A stretch of 39,153 bases of DNA, taken from positions 1 through 39,153 of the forward strand of contig JBMNTK010000005.1 of assembly GCA_050945695.1 (NCBI GenBank), written 5' to 3'. The translations under genes were made by a program, and so were the position numbers. The stretch comes from Ch71 sp050945695. GTDB taxonomy: Bacteria; Chloroflexota; Anaerolineae; DRVO01. The notes beneath the pieces were generated by a model. The model worked only from the letters and a program-made list of their open reading frames with translations. It made no database searches and was not told where the DNA came from. Shown here in pieces: positions 1-8,250 of the stretch (positions are counted from its first letter, which is position 1; every line of letters starts with the position of its first letter).

Positions 1-1
1 G

Positions 2-109
2 GGGATGGCCGAGGTTCTGGCGGGGCTTGAGGAGGGGGATGTCGTGCTCCTGCCCTCCTCGTCAACTCTGGAGGAGCTGCGACGCACCTTCGGCCCCATG
101 GGGGACTGA
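2..109 (+). CDS. Efflux RND/HlyD-type periplasmic adaptor, C-terminal fragment
   Basis: Only the last 35 codons are present; the gene begins upstream of the window. The visible peptide has the pattern EVLAGLEEGDVVLLPSSS, matching the C-terminal 'V..GL..GD.VV' strand of HlyD/MacA-type membrane fusion proteins. Its TGA overlaps the ATG of the next gene (TGATG), so the two are translationally coupled. The downstream MacB-like ATPase and permease make an adaptor the expected upstream partner in a MacA-MacB type exporter. Assignment rests on the short tail plus context; family membership is likely, substrate unknown. Confidence 0.6.
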   Translation, partial: GMAEVLAGLEEGDVVLLPSSSTLEELRRTFGPMGD

Positions 110-891
110 TGGCGGCGGGCAACGGCGACACCCCGGTCATTGAGGTGGTCGGCCTCAGCAAGGTGTACTCTCTGGGCAAGGTGCAGGTTCGGGCCCTGTC
201 GGACGTGAGCCTCACCATCTGGCCCGGGGAGGCGGTGGCCATCATGGGCCCCTCTGGCTCGGGCAAGTCCACCCTGATGAACGTCCTGGGGTGCCTAGAC
301 CAGGCTACCGAGGGGCGCTATCTCCTGCGCGGCGTGGACGTAAGCCGGCTCAACGATGACCGATTGGCCGAGGTGCGCAACCGAGAGATCGGCTTCGTCT
401 TCCAGTCCTTCAACCTCCTGCCCCGCATCTCTGCCGTGGAGAACGTAGAGCTGCCCCTGATCTACGCCGGGCAGGTTACTGGGCGCCGGGCCAAGGCGAT
501 CAAGGCCTTGGAGTCGGTGGGGCTAGGGCACCGGGTGCATCACCGACCCAACGAGCTCTCCGGTGGTGAGCGCCAGCGAGTAGCCATCGCCCGGGCGCTG
601 GTCAACAACCCGACCATCATCTTGGCCGATGAGCCCACCGGCAACCTGGATAGCCGCTCCGGGGCCGAGGTGATGAGCATCTTCCGGCGGCTCAACGAAG
701 AGGAAGGCATCACCATCGTGTACGTCACGCACGATCCCGACATCGCCTGCTGCACCACCCGCGTCTTGCGGATACGCGATGGCCGTCTGGTGGCAGACGA
801 GGTGGTGCCGGAGGAGAAGCGGCGCGAGACCTGGGAGGCGCTGCAGGCTCTAGCCCGGGCGCCGGAGGCGGTGAGCGATGGTACTGCTTGA
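109..891 (+). CDS. ABC transporter ATP-binding protein, MacB/LolD type
   Basis: Nucleotide-binding subunit of an ABC exporter of the MacB/LolD/FtsE class, acting at the inner face of the membrane. All ATPase motifs are visible: Walker A GPSGSGKST (about residues 47-55), Q-loop in FVFQSFNLLP, signature LSGGERQRVAIARAL, Walker B IILADEPTGNLD and the switch His in VTHD. At 260 residues it is slightly longer than the usual 220-240 because of a charged C-terminal tail. The ATG overlaps the stop of the adaptor gene, and the 3' end overlaps the permease gene by 14 nt, so adaptor, ATPase and permease form one operon. The family exports lipoproteins, peptides or macrolide-like compounds; the substrate here cannot be deduced. 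Confidence 0.93.
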   Translation: MAAGNGDTPVIEVVGLSKVYSLGKVQVRALSDVSLTIWPGEAVAIMGPSGSGKSTLMNVLGCLDQATEGRYLLRGVDVSRLNDDRLAEVRNREIGFVFQSFNLLPRISAVENVELPLIYAGQVTGRRAKAIKALESVGLGHRVHHRPNELSGGERQRVAIARALVNNPTIILADEPTGNLDSRSGAEVMSIFRRLNEEEGITIVYVTHDPDIACCTTRVLRIRDGRLVADEVVPEEKRRETWEALQALARAPEAVSDGTA

Positions 892-2131
892 CAGTATCCG
901 CATGGCTCTCACCGCCCTCATGGGCAACAAGCTCCGCTCGTTGTTGACGATGCTCGGTATCGTCATCGGAGTGGGGGCGGTGATTGCCCTGGTGAGCCTG
1001 GGCGAGGGCGTGCGGGCAATGGTCGCCGAGCGGCTGCAGTCCATCGGCTCTAACCTGCTCTACGTGGCCCCCGGGTCCCTGAGTGAGCTGGGCGGGGGAG
1101 GGGCCGCCGCCATCTTGGGGTCAAACCGGGCGGTGCTCACCATGAGCGATGTGTCCGCTCTGATGGACCCGTCGCTAGCGCCGCACGTGGCTCGGGTGAG
1201 CCCCGAGGTGAGCACCATCTCCGAGGTGGCTCAGGGGGGCACCAGCAAGCGGACCACCGTGGCCGGCGTCTGGCCCAACTACCTGGAGGTGCGCAACCTG
1301 ACCGTTGCCTACGGCACGTTCATCACCGACCGGGACGTATCAGCCCGGTCCGCGGTCTGTGTGCTCGGGCCCAAAATCGCCCGCGAGCTGTTCGGTGATC
1401 AGATCCCCCTGGGGGCCCGAGTGCGGATTCGCGGCGTCCCCTACGCGGTGGTGGGGGTGCTAGAGTCCAAGGGAGGGTCCGCCTTCGCCGACGTAGACAG
1501 CTACGTCTACGTGCCCCTCTCCACCGCCCAGGCCCGGTTGGTCTCGCTGCGGGGGAAGGGCGGCGACCTCGGGGTCAACACCATCTACGTTCAGGCCTCG
1601 AGCGAGGCCGATCTGAGCCTAGCTTCCCAGGAGATCACCTCCGTCCTGCGATATCAGCACCGGATCGGGATCGGCGACGACGATGACTTCACCGTCATCA
1701 ACCAGGCGGACATCACCGCCATCTTCGGCCAGATCACCGGTGTCTTGACGGCCTTCCTGGGGGCTATCGCCGGCATCTCCCTGCTGGTGGGCGGCATCGG
1801 CATCATGAACATCATGCTGGTCTCGGTGACCGAGCGCACCCGCGAGATCGGCATCCGCAAGGCCATCGGCGCCAAGCGGCGAGACATCCTGACACAGTTC
1901 ATGGTGGAGGCCGTCTTCCTGTCCCTCGTGGGAGGGCTGGCCGGCATCGGGCTGGGTTGGATGGTCGCTGTCCAGGCCGGCGCATTCATCGAGGGAGTCC
2001 AGCCGCTGGTCACTCCGCGCACTGTCCTGCTGGCCACGGGAGTGTCGGCGGCGGTGGGCCTCTTTTTCGGTATCTATCCTGCTCGGCGGGCCGCCTCACT
2101 GAACCCGATCGAAGCATTGCGTTACGAATGA
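878..2131 (+). CDS. ABC transporter permease, MacB family
   Basis: MacB-type permease of 417 residues. The N-terminal region (SIRMALTALMGNKLRSLLTM followed by a hydrophobic helix IGVGAVIALVSLGEGV) is the classical MacB start. A periplasmic MacB core domain spans about residues 50-270, and three further membrane helices follow in the FtsX domain (about 285-310, 340-365, 380-405), including the signature GGIGIMNIMLVSVTERTREI and the terminal PARRAASLNPIEALRYE. The protein lacks a fused ATPase; that function is supplied by the overlapping upstream gene. The ATG has GGAGG 9 nt upstream, inside the ATPase gene. Together with the adaptor it should form a tripartite or mechanotransmission-type exporter. 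Substrate unknown. Confidence 0.93.
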   Translation: MVLLDSIRMALTALMGNKLRSLLTMLGIVIGVGAVIALVSLGEGVRAMVAERLQSIGSNLLYVAPGSLSELGGGGAAAILGSNRAVLTMSDVSALMDPSLAPHVARVSPEVSTISEVAQGGTSKRTTVAGVWPNYLEVRNLTVAYGTFITDRDVSARSAVCVLGPKIARELFGDQIPLGARVRIRGVPYAVVGVLESKGGSAFADVDSYVYVPLSTAQARLVSLRGKGGDLGVNTIYVQASSEADLSLASQEITSVLRYQHRIGIGDDDDFTVINQADITAIFGQITGVLTAFLGAIAGISLLVGGIGIMNIMLVSVTERTREIGIRKAIGAKRRDILTQFMVEAVFLSLVGGLAGIGLGWMVAVQAGAFIEGVQPLVTPRTVLLATGVSAAVGLFFGIYPARRAASLNPIEALRYE

Positions 2132-2138
2132 GGTTGTC

Positions 2139-3575
2139 GTGCCCCGACTGATACGGTTCATCTGTTCGACCTTGGCCCTGGGCCTGCTGGCCCTAGGGCT
2201 CGCAGCTTGTGTCCCGGGGGCGGCTGAGCTTGCGGCCACCCCTACCATCGTGCGGCTGCCGGCGGAAACGCGGGCGGCGGTGGCGACGGCGGAGGCCCTG
2301 CGCCGCTTCGGGGGCAACACGCCCATGGCCGGCGCGGCCTCTACTACGGCTACCCCGACCCCCGAAATCAGCCCTACGGCAACCGCCACCGCTCCTGCGG
2401 CGCCGGACGAGACTCCGGAGACGCCCACACCCACGGCCGCGCCGGTCGTCGAGGTCACAGTCACCCCGACTGCGGCCCAACCCAGTCCCACGGCTCTCCC
2501 CGCGGAGCACGTGGTACAGTGGGGCGAGAACCTGACCGTGATCGCCCGCCGCTACGGGGTCACTGTCCGGGCCCTGGCCGAGGCCAACGGCATCACCAAT
2601 CCCTCGGCTATCTACGTGGGCCAGGTCTTGGTGATCCCCACGCCCGCCCCGGCCACCGTCACCCCAACGCCGACGCCGACGGTCGCGGCTACAGCCCAGC
2701 CCATCTCTCGGCAGGGCCCGGCCGGGGGACGGATCGCCTTCCAGGTGGCTTCGGGCGGTGAGATCTGGGCAGTCGGGGCGGATGGGACCGGGCTCCAGCG
2801 CTTGACCACCGGGCTAGACCCGGCCTGGTCCCCCGATGGGCGGCAGCTGGCCTTTGCCCGCTGGGAGGAGCCGCGGGGCCTCTACGTGCTGGATGTGGCC
2901 AGTGGCCAGGAACGGTTGGTCCGGGGCCAGAACCTGGTCAAGAGCCCCACCTGGTCGCCGGACGGGGACCGTCTGGCCTTCACCTGGGAGTCCAGTGGAG
3001 CCGCCCCCACCCGGCTGTGCTTCCCTGGCTTTGGCTGTTTCGAGCTGCCGGGTCAGGTTGCCTGGTCGCTGACCGTGGTGGACCAAGAGGGCAATACCGT
3101 CAGTGACCCGACCGCCGACCGGCGCAGCTTCAGCCCCAGCTGGTCGCCCGTTGGCGACTGGATCGCCTACCAGGGGGAGAACGGGCTCAAGGCCACCGAA
3201 GTGGGTGGACAGCCCTGGGTGATCCTGGATGACGTGGCCGCGGTGTGCCCGGAGGTGTCTCCGGATGGCCAGCGGGTCGCCTTCATGTACCGGCAGCACG
3301 ATCACTGGGAGGTCTACACGGTCGGGTCTGACGGCAGCGGGCTCCAGGCGCTGACGCAGTCGTCGCCGCTGGCCGAGCGGCCGGCCCAGAACGTGGCCCC
3401 CACCTGGTCCCCCGATGGGACCCAGATCCTGTTCCTGAGCGATCGGGATGGGCGCTGGCGTCCCTACATCATGGCGGCAGATGGTTCCGATCAGCGGCCG
3501 TTTCTGCCGGAGGTGTTCGATCAGTTCACCTTCCAGTACGACTTCGCCGCCGAGCGGGTGTTCACCTGGCGGTAG
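2139..3575 (+). CDS. LysM-domain lipoprotein with TolB-like beta-propeller
   Basis: A secreted lipoprotein of 478 residues; function unknown. The N-terminus has a hydrophobic signal with lipobox LAAC (Cys24). A Thr/Pro/Ala-rich low-complexity linker (about 45-125) is followed by a LysM peptidoglycan-binding domain (about 127-168, pattern VQWGENLTVIARRYGV... IYVGQVLVIP), a second Thr/Pro linker, and then a C-terminal propeller of PD40/TolB-like blades. At least five blades show the W-SPDG hallmark (AWSPDGRQLAF, TWSPDGDRLAF, SWSPVGDWIAY, VSPDGQRVAF, TWSPDGTQILF). The GTG start lies 8 nt after the permease stop with GAGG just upstream, so it is co-transcribed with the exporter. LysM anchoring to the wall with an exposed propeller is inferred. 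Confidence 0.85.
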   Translation: MPRLIRFICSTLALGLLALGLAACVPGAAELAATPTIVRLPAETRAAVATAEALRRFGGNTPMAGAASTTATPTPEISPTATATAPAAPDETPETPTPTAAPVVEVTVTPTAAQPSPTALPAEHVVQWGENLTVIARRYGVTVRALAEANGITNPSAIYVGQVLVIPTPAPATVTPTPTPTVAATAQPISRQGPAGGRIAFQVASGGEIWAVGADGTGLQRLTTGLDPAWSPDGRQLAFARWEEPRGLYVLDVASGQERLVRGQNLVKSPTWSPDGDRLAFTWESSGAAPTRLCFPGFGCFELPGQVAWSLTVVDQEGNTVSDPTADRRSFSPSWSPVGDWIAYQGENGLKATEVGGQPWVILDDVAAVCPEVSPDGQRVAFMYRQHDHWEVYTVGSDGSGLQALTQSSPLAERPAQNVAPTWSPDGTQILFLSDRDGRWRPYIMAADGSDQRPFLPEVFDQFTFQYDFAAERVFTWR

Positions 3576-3586
3576 GCGGAGGGGTT

Positions 3587-3615
3587 TGCCGTAGAGGCCG
3601 CAGAGGCACAGGGGG
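3587..3615. repeat. Degenerate half-copy of the GCAGAGGCACAG repeat
   Basis: Between two convergent gene ends, the segment reads tttgccgtagaggccgcag followed by aggcacaggg. It resembles one arm of the much better inverted repeat at 8251-8326. No partner arm is visible here, so it looks like a decayed copy. No T-rich terminator tail is seen. Confidence 0.4.
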
Positions 3616-3637
3616 CTAGTAGCTCAAGGACGGGCGC

Positions 3638-4294
3638 CTAGGACTCCTGCATGTAGGCTTCTATGGCCCTGATTCTGTCCTGTCGGTTGCGCTGAAGCTC
3701 GGTCTGATACCTAGCCTGCAGGGGCTCTAGCAGCAACCGGTAGCCGTTCCACAGGGCCTCATCGTACTGGTGGTTCTCGCGGTTCATCTTTTCATCGGCC
3801 GCCACGTCTACCATGAACCCACCTAGACACAGGCGACCGAAGTAGCGCACCAGCCAGGTTCCCTTGTTGTCCACGAACGGCTCTATCGTCGAATCGAGGA
3901 ACAGGCGCTTCACCCGGAAGAAGTCCCTGGTGTGCACTATGATGTCAATGTCCTGCGGCCTGACGTTCACGCCGCGAACGGCTTCACTGGCGCTGCCGAA
4001 GAGGTACCATTCGATTCCGTGCCGGGAGCACGTCTGGGCGAACTGCAGCAACGCGTCCCGCCAGTCGGACCCGCCTTCGAACATCGCCGGGCCTAGGCGA
4101 GGGAAGTTCCTCGAGATGAGCTCCCTGTCCTCCGCCTCAAAGCCGTCGTCGGGCATTCCCTTGGGGTAGGGCTTGATGTACCGGGTGCCAACCTTCTGGA
4201 ACCACGCCTCTCGAACGTTCTCTTCTGCCGCTCCCTCTGCCCCCTCAACGCACAGGACGAACTCGGTTTCGGTCTCGTAGCAGTAGCACTTCAC
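3638..4294 (-). CDS. Nucleotidyltransferase-fold protein
   Basis: A 218-residue soluble protein with the nucleotidyltransferase (pol beta-like) fold signature: hydrophobic strand then GS (YLFGSASEAVRG) and a D-x-D on the next strand (VRPQDIDIIVH). A third carboxylate candidate lies in FMVDVAADEK. These are the metal-binding residues of the family, and their presence suggests an active enzyme. The C-terminus is Arg/Glu-rich (QTELQRNRQDRIRAIEAYMQ). It starts with GTG preceded by AAAGGGA. It is alone on the - strand between unrelated genes, with no partner antitoxin or HEPN gene visible. The family includes aminoglycoside nucleotidyltransferases and MNT-type antitoxins, so the substrate cannot be named. 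The fold call is fairly sure; the function is unknown. Confidence 0.7.
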   Translation of the reverse strand: MKCYCYETETEFVLCVEGAEGAAEENVREAWFQKVGTRYIKPYPKGMPDDGFEAEDRELISRNFPRLGPAMFEGGSDWRDALLQFAQTCSRHGIEWYLFGSASEAVRGVNVRPQDIDIIVHTRDFFRVKRLFLDSTIEPFVDNKGTWLVRYFGRLCLGGFMVDVAADEKMNRENHQYDEALWNGYRLLLEPLQARYQTELQRNRQDRIRAIEAYMQES

Positions 4295-4340
4295 GGCACT
4301 TTGTCCCTTTTCTCAGCTAACCTACCCCCCCGTGACCCAC

Positions 4341-4442
4341 GCCATTTCGCGGTGTGAAGTGGCGACCTTCCCTGAGCGGGAAGGGAGGTCTCGTCCCCCT
4401 TCTCCCATGGAATGGGAGAGAGGGGCCGGGGGGGTGAGGGCC
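4341..4442 (+). repeat. Composite palindromic repeat, copy 1
   Basis: Three successive hairpins lie in the gap before obg. They are CGCCATTTC/GAAGTGGCG (4340-4348 with 4356-4364), CCTTCCC-tgagc-GGGAAGG (4366-4384) and TCTCCCAT-gga-ATGGGAGA (4401-4419), followed by a G-rich tail ggggccgggggggtgaggg. The same order of hairpins, including the TGAGC loop and the G-rich tail, occurs in reverse orientation at 25726-25838. This makes it a dispersed non-coding element rather than a gene-specific signal. Confidence 0.75.
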
Positions 4443-4496
4443 TCCCCCCTACAGTATACTCCGCCGCCCCGGGGTCGTCCCGCGTAGGGCCCGCTT

Positions 4497-4525
4497 TTGA
4501 CAGCAGTTATGGGTATAGGTAGCCT
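4497..4525 (+). promoter_or_regulatory. Candidate obg promoter
   Basis: A perfect -35 TTGACA (4497-4502) is followed after 17 nt by a poor -10 TAGCCT (4520-4525). If used, transcription would begin almost at the obg ATG, giving a leaderless mRNA, which would fit the lack of a ribosome-binding site there. An alternative -10 TATACT lies at 4455-4460, without a recognisable -35. Neither is decisive. Confidence 0.25.
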
Positions 4526-4533
4526 TACTAGCT

Positions 4534-5826
4534 ATGGCAGAGAGACCGGCCGGTACCCTATTCGACGAGGCGCGGATCCACGTGGCCGCTGGAGATGGCG
4601 GCAACGGGATCGTCAGCTTCCGTCGGGAGAAGTACATCCCCCTGGGTGGTCCCAACGGTGGCAACGGCGGCCCGGGAGGTAACGTCTACCTGGAGGCTGA
4701 CCCGGGGCTGAACACCCTGGTTGGGCTGCGGGGGCGCACCCACATCCGGGCCGGGCGCGGGGGCCACGGGGGCAGCAAGAACAAGCAGGGCGCCGCCGGG
4801 GAAGACGTAGTGGTGCGGGTGCCCCTGGGCACCGTTGTCTATGACGAAGCGACAGGCGCCATACTCGGTGACCTGACCGAACCCGGCCAGCGACTCCTGG
4901 TTGCCAAGGGGGGCCGGGGCGGGCGGGGGAACGCCTCCTTCGCCACCTCTACCAACCAGGCCCCTCGCATCGCCGAGCGGGGCGACCCGGGTGAAGAGCG
5001 TTGGCTGCTCCTGGAGCTCAAGCTCATCGCTGACGTAGGGCTGGTGGGGATGCCCAACGCGGGCAAATCCACCCTGCTTTCGGTGATAAGCTCGGCCCGG
5101 CCCAAGATCGCCGATTACCCCTTCACCACCCTGCAACCCAACCTGGGGGTGGTGTTGCTAAATGACGACTACTCCTTCGTGGCGGCGGACCTGCCGGGGC
5201 TGATCGCCGGGGCGCACCGGGGTGCGGGCCTGGGCCACCAGTTCCTGCGCCACGTGGAGCGCACCCGGGTCATCATCCACGTGCTGGACGGGGCTTCGGA
5301 GTCGCCCCTCGAGGACTACTGGCAGATCCGGGAGGAGCTGGAGGCATTCGACCCGGCCCTAGCCGAGAAGCCCGAGATCGTGGCCGTCAACAAGCTGGAC
5401 ATCCCCGATGCGCGGGAGAGCTTCCCTCGGCTCCGGGAGGAGCTGGAACGCGAAGGAGTGACGGTCCTGGGAATCTCGGCGGCCACGCGTGAGGGCGTTG
5501 ACGAGCTTCTGGCCGAGACCCGGCGCACCCTCGAGTCGCTGCCGCCCGAGGAGGTCCGTCCCGTGCTGCCTGAGATCCGGCCGGCGGCCGTGGACGAGGA
5601 TGAAGGGGCCGTGCGGGTCTTCCGCCGGGAGGATGGCGCCTGGGTGCTGCGCTCTCCCTGGCTGGAGCGACTGGCGCACCGCACGGCTTGGGGTATGCCG
5701 GAGGCGGTGGAGCGCTTCCAGCGCACTCTGGACCGCTACGGTATCACCACCACCCTGGAGGAACTGGGGGTGCAGCCAGGGGACACCGTGATCATCGGGG
5801 AGGCCGAGCTCGAGTGGCAGCGCTAG
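4534..5826 (+). CDS. obg: GTPase Obg (CgtA)
   Basis: Essential ribosome-associated GTPase of the late steps of 50S assembly and stress signalling. The 430 residues show the three-domain Obg layout. The Gly-rich Obg fold (about 8-165) contains DGGNGIVSFRREKY and GGPNGGNGGPGG. The G domain (about 166-335) has G1 GMPNAGKST (172-180), G2 DYPFTT (194-199), G3 DLPG (219-222), G4 NKLD (286-289) and G5 SAA (315-317). The C-terminal OCT domain (about 350-425) resembles that of Gram-positive Obg proteins. The ATG has no clear Shine-Dalgarno sequence. The gene overlaps nadD by 13 nt, an obg-nadD order seen in many bacteria. Confidence 0.97.
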   Translation: MAERPAGTLFDEARIHVAAGDGGNGIVSFRREKYIPLGGPNGGNGGPGGNVYLEADPGLNTLVGLRGRTHIRAGRGGHGGSKNKQGAAGEDVVVRVPLGTVVYDEATGAILGDLTEPGQRLLVAKGGRGGRGNASFATSTNQAPRIAERGDPGEERWLLLELKLIADVGLVGMPNAGKSTLLSVISSARPKIADYPFTTLQPNLGVVLLNDDYSFVAADLPGLIAGAHRGAGLGHQFLRHVERTRVIIHVLDGASESPLEDYWQIREELEAFDPALAEKPEIVAVNKLDIPDARESFPRLREELEREGVTVLGISAATREGVDELLAETRRTLESLPPEEVRPVLPEIRPAAVDEDEGAVRVFRREDGAWVLRSPWLERLAHRTAWGMPEAVERFQRTLDRYGITTTLEELGVQPGDTVIIGEAELEWQR

Positions 5827-6458
5827 AGCGCCTGGGAGTGCTGGGGGGCACTTTCGACCCGATCCACGTGGGGCATCTGCTCATGGCGCAGACGGCCTAC
5901 GAGGCTCTGGGCCTGGACACGGTGCTGTTCGTGCCGGCTGGGGTGCCGCCCCACAAGCGTAAGGTGGAGCGGAGCGACGTCGGCCTCCGCCTGGCCATGA
6001 CTAAGGCTGCCATCCAAGACGATCCCCGCTTTGCCATCAGCACCGTGGACATGGAGCGACCGGCTCCCCACTACTCGGTGGACACGGTGGCCCTGCTGGC
6101 GGCCGAGTACGGCCTGGGCCCAGACGCCATCTTCTTCATTATCGGGTCGGATTCGCTCGAGCAGCTGCACACCTGGCATCGGGCGGCGGACCTTGCCCGC
6201 CGATGTATGTTGGCCGTGATCGCTCGTCCGGGGCACCCGGTGGACGTGGCGGACGCCCGCCGGCGAGTGCCGGAGGTGGAGGGCCGGCTGGTGGTAGTGG
6301 ACATGCCCGAGGTGGGCATATCCTCCACCACGCTTCGCCACATGGTTGCCTGTGGCCGGTCCATCCGGTACTGGGTCCCCGCCGAGGTGGAACGCCTGAT
6401 CCAGGCGTCGGGCCTGTATCGCCGGCCGGTGGCGGAGACTATGGGCGGCGGCCACTAG
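5814..6458 (+). CDS. nadD: Nicotinate-nucleotide adenylyltransferase
   Basis: NadD adenylates nicotinate mononucleotide with ATP in NAD synthesis. The 214-residue protein starts MAALERLGVLGGTFDPIHVG, with the GGTFDPxHxGH nucleotidyltransferase motif near the N-terminus, the substrate motif GVPPHK, and the late ISSTTLR motif (seen as GISSTTLRHMV). The open frame extends further upstream inside obg, but a GTG at 5814 with GGGGAGG ten bases before it gives the correct family start. That start overlaps the obg stop by 13 nt, indicating coupling. Length is normal (190-215). Confident. Confidence 0.95.
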   Translation: MAALERLGVLGGTFDPIHVGHLLMAQTAYEALGLDTVLFVPAGVPPHKRKVERSDVGLRLAMTKAAIQDDPRFAISTVDMERPAPHYSVDTVALLAAEYGLGPDAIFFIIGSDSLEQLHTWHRAADLARRCMLAVIARPGHPVDVADARRRVPEVEGRLVVVDMPEVGISSTTLRHMVACGRSIRYWVPAEVERLIQASGLYRRPVAETMGGGH

Positions 6459-6459
6459 C

Positions 6460-7326
6460 GTGCCGATCCTGTTCTCTACCGGAGCGCTATACGGGTTCCC
6501 CTACCAGTGGGCCTTTGGGCTGGCGGCGGCAGCCGGGTGCGATGGGGTGGAGTTGGTGCTGGATCCGCTGTCCGTCCTGGCGGGGCCAGAGGCGGTGCGG
6601 ACCTACGGGGAACGTGCCGGCTGCCCGGTGCGGGTGCTGCATCCCAGCCTCTTTGGACTGCCCGGATGGAAGCGGGCACCGCAGGCGTTTCCCCGGCTGG
6701 CCGAGTGGGCGTTGAGGCTCGGCTGCCCGCTGGTGGTGGTGCATCCGCCCCGGTTCACCAAGCTGGAAGAGAACACCCGCCTCTTCGACGAGGGTCTGGA
6801 CGCCTTCCGCCGCCGGGCGCGCGGGCAGGTGGAGATCGCGGTGGAGAACTCAGCCGTCTTCCACCAGCGGGACCGAGAGCATCCCTACGTGTGGCCGGAT
6901 CGGCTGGCTGCCTTTGCGGTGCAGCGGGGCCTTCCGGTAGTGCTCGACACCACTCATGCGGCCAGCACCGGCATGGACCTGGTGGGGGCCTACGATCAGC
7001 TGTCGGGGCTGGTGCGGCACGTACACCTCAGCGACTTCCGCCTGCCGCCCCGCTGGCTGGACCGGCCCTCTCTCGATACGTACCTCAAGCACCACCAGAT
7101 GCCCGGGGACGGGGGGATGGACTTTGCCGCCTTGTTTGGTCGCTTGGCCGAGGATGGCTTCACCGGCGATATCACCATCGAGGTGAGCCCGGTGGCGCTG
7201 CGCGCCTGGAGCCCCGGTCAGGCGCGGCGGCAACTGCGCCAGGCCGTGGAGCGGGTGCGGGCGTGGGTGGCGGCAGCCGAGAGCGGGGGACCGGTACCGG
7301 CAGCAGTACAGGCCGGGGCCGGCTAA
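6460..7326 (+). CDS. Sugar phosphate isomerase/epimerase-like TIM-barrel protein
   Basis: A 288-residue protein of the xylose-isomerase-like/AP-endonuclease-2 TIM-barrel superfamily. Metal-ligand motifs appear in the expected order: DGVELVLDP on the first strands, VVVHPP, EIAVENSAVF (Glu), VVLDTTHAAS (Asp and His), RHVHLSDF (His, Asp) and the terminal DITIEVSP (Glu). It begins with GTG one base after the nadD stop, so it belongs to the obg-nadD transcription unit. Members act on sugar phosphates, keto sugars or abasic DNA. Nothing here distinguishes these, though the motifs look more sugar-isomerase than endonuclease IV. Confidence 0.8.
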   Translation: MPILFSTGALYGFPYQWAFGLAAAAGCDGVELVLDPLSVLAGPEAVRTYGERAGCPVRVLHPSLFGLPGWKRAPQAFPRLAEWALRLGCPLVVVHPPRFTKLEENTRLFDEGLDAFRRRARGQVEIAVENSAVFHQRDREHPYVWPDRLAAFAVQRGLPVVLDTTHAASTGMDLVGAYDQLSGLVRHVHLSDFRLPPRWLDRPSLDTYLKHHQMPGDGGMDFAALFGRLAEDGFTGDITIEVSPVALRAWSPGQARRQLRQAVERVRAWVAAAESGGPVPAAVQAGAG

Positions 7327-7364
7327 CCTGCCCCACATAAGGCGGGGACACTTCCGAGGGGAGC

Positions 7365-8243
7365 GTGAGTGAGGGTGCGACAGTGACCCACGAGCAGTAC
7401 TACCCAGGCACGCGGGAAGCGCGCCTTCTGACATCAGAGCAGGCGGAGCGCATCGGCATCACCGTGTCGTGTATCGTGGCCCTCTTCCTGGCCTCACCGC
7501 TGTTGGCAGCGGTGAGGCTGGACATCCCTCTGGTGGCATTGGGCTCGCCGCTGCACCTTTCGATCTCCCGGGAGCTGCTGGTGGGGGTGATGGCGGGGGC
7601 GATGGCCTGGGTGGGCTCGTTCTCTCTGCTCTCCACCCACCCGGCCTACGAGGCCGGCACCCGCATCTACACCCATCGCATCTTGCCGGCGGTGACGGCG
7701 GTCGCGGGCACGGTGTTTTGGCAGCGGCAGGTGGCCATATCCCTGGAAGGCCGGCTCATCCTCGCGGCCAGCATCGGCCTCCTGCTGTCGCTGGTGCTGC
7801 TGGGGCAGTATCTGGCCCTCACGGGCGATTCACCGTCCGTGATGAGGCTGAGGACAGTCCTCAGTGTGCTCAGCTTGGCCGTGGCCTTCTACCTGTGGAT
7901 TGTGCTCTACAGCACCCGAGTGCGCAGCCTGATCGCCGCCCCGGCCGCATTCCTGATTGCTGCCTGCTTGGCCGCCGATCTGCTGCAGTACGAGGCGGCG
8001 GAGGAATGGCGCACCATCAGGGCGGTGCTGGCTATCAGCCTGCTGGTGGGCGAGGTCGCCTGGGCGCTCAACTTCTGCCGCTTGAGCCCGGCTCAGGCCG
8101 GCTTCGTGCTCCTCATGGTCAGCTACATCACCGTGGGCCTCACCCGGCGGCTGTTCCAAGGGAGCCTGGGCTGGGGCGCCGTCATTGAACACGGGGTGGT
8201 GGCCGCGTTCCTCCTGCTGGTGATGCAACGCTTCGGCTTCTAG
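7365..8243 (+). CDS. Polytopic membrane protein of unknown function
   Basis: I do not recognise the family. The 292-residue protein has a short polar N-terminus followed by about eight or nine hydrophobic segments: near residues 30-52, 65-90, 103-120, 125-150, 158-180, 185-208, 218-238, 244-262 and 270-288. It has no evident enzymatic motif. The GTG at 7365 follows GAGGGGAG. Another GTG at 7383, preceded by GAGGG at better spacing, is an equally good start and would remove six residues. It lies 38 nt after the isomerase gene and is probably the last gene of the obg operon, as a strong inverted repeat follows its stop. Confidence 0.7.
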   Translation: MSEGATVTHEQYYPGTREARLLTSEQAERIGITVSCIVALFLASPLLAAVRLDIPLVALGSPLHLSISRELLVGVMAGAMAWVGSFSLLSTHPAYEAGTRIYTHRILPAVTAVAGTVFWQRQVAISLEGRLILAASIGLLLSLVLLGQYLALTGDSPSVMRLRTVLSVLSLAVAFYLWIVLYSTRVRSLIAAPAAFLIAACLAADLLQYEAAEEWRTIRAVLAISLLVGEVAWALNFCRLSPAQAGFVLLMVSYITVGLTRRLFQGSLGWGAVIEHGVVAAFLLLVMQRFGF

Positions 8244-8250
8244 GGGATTT

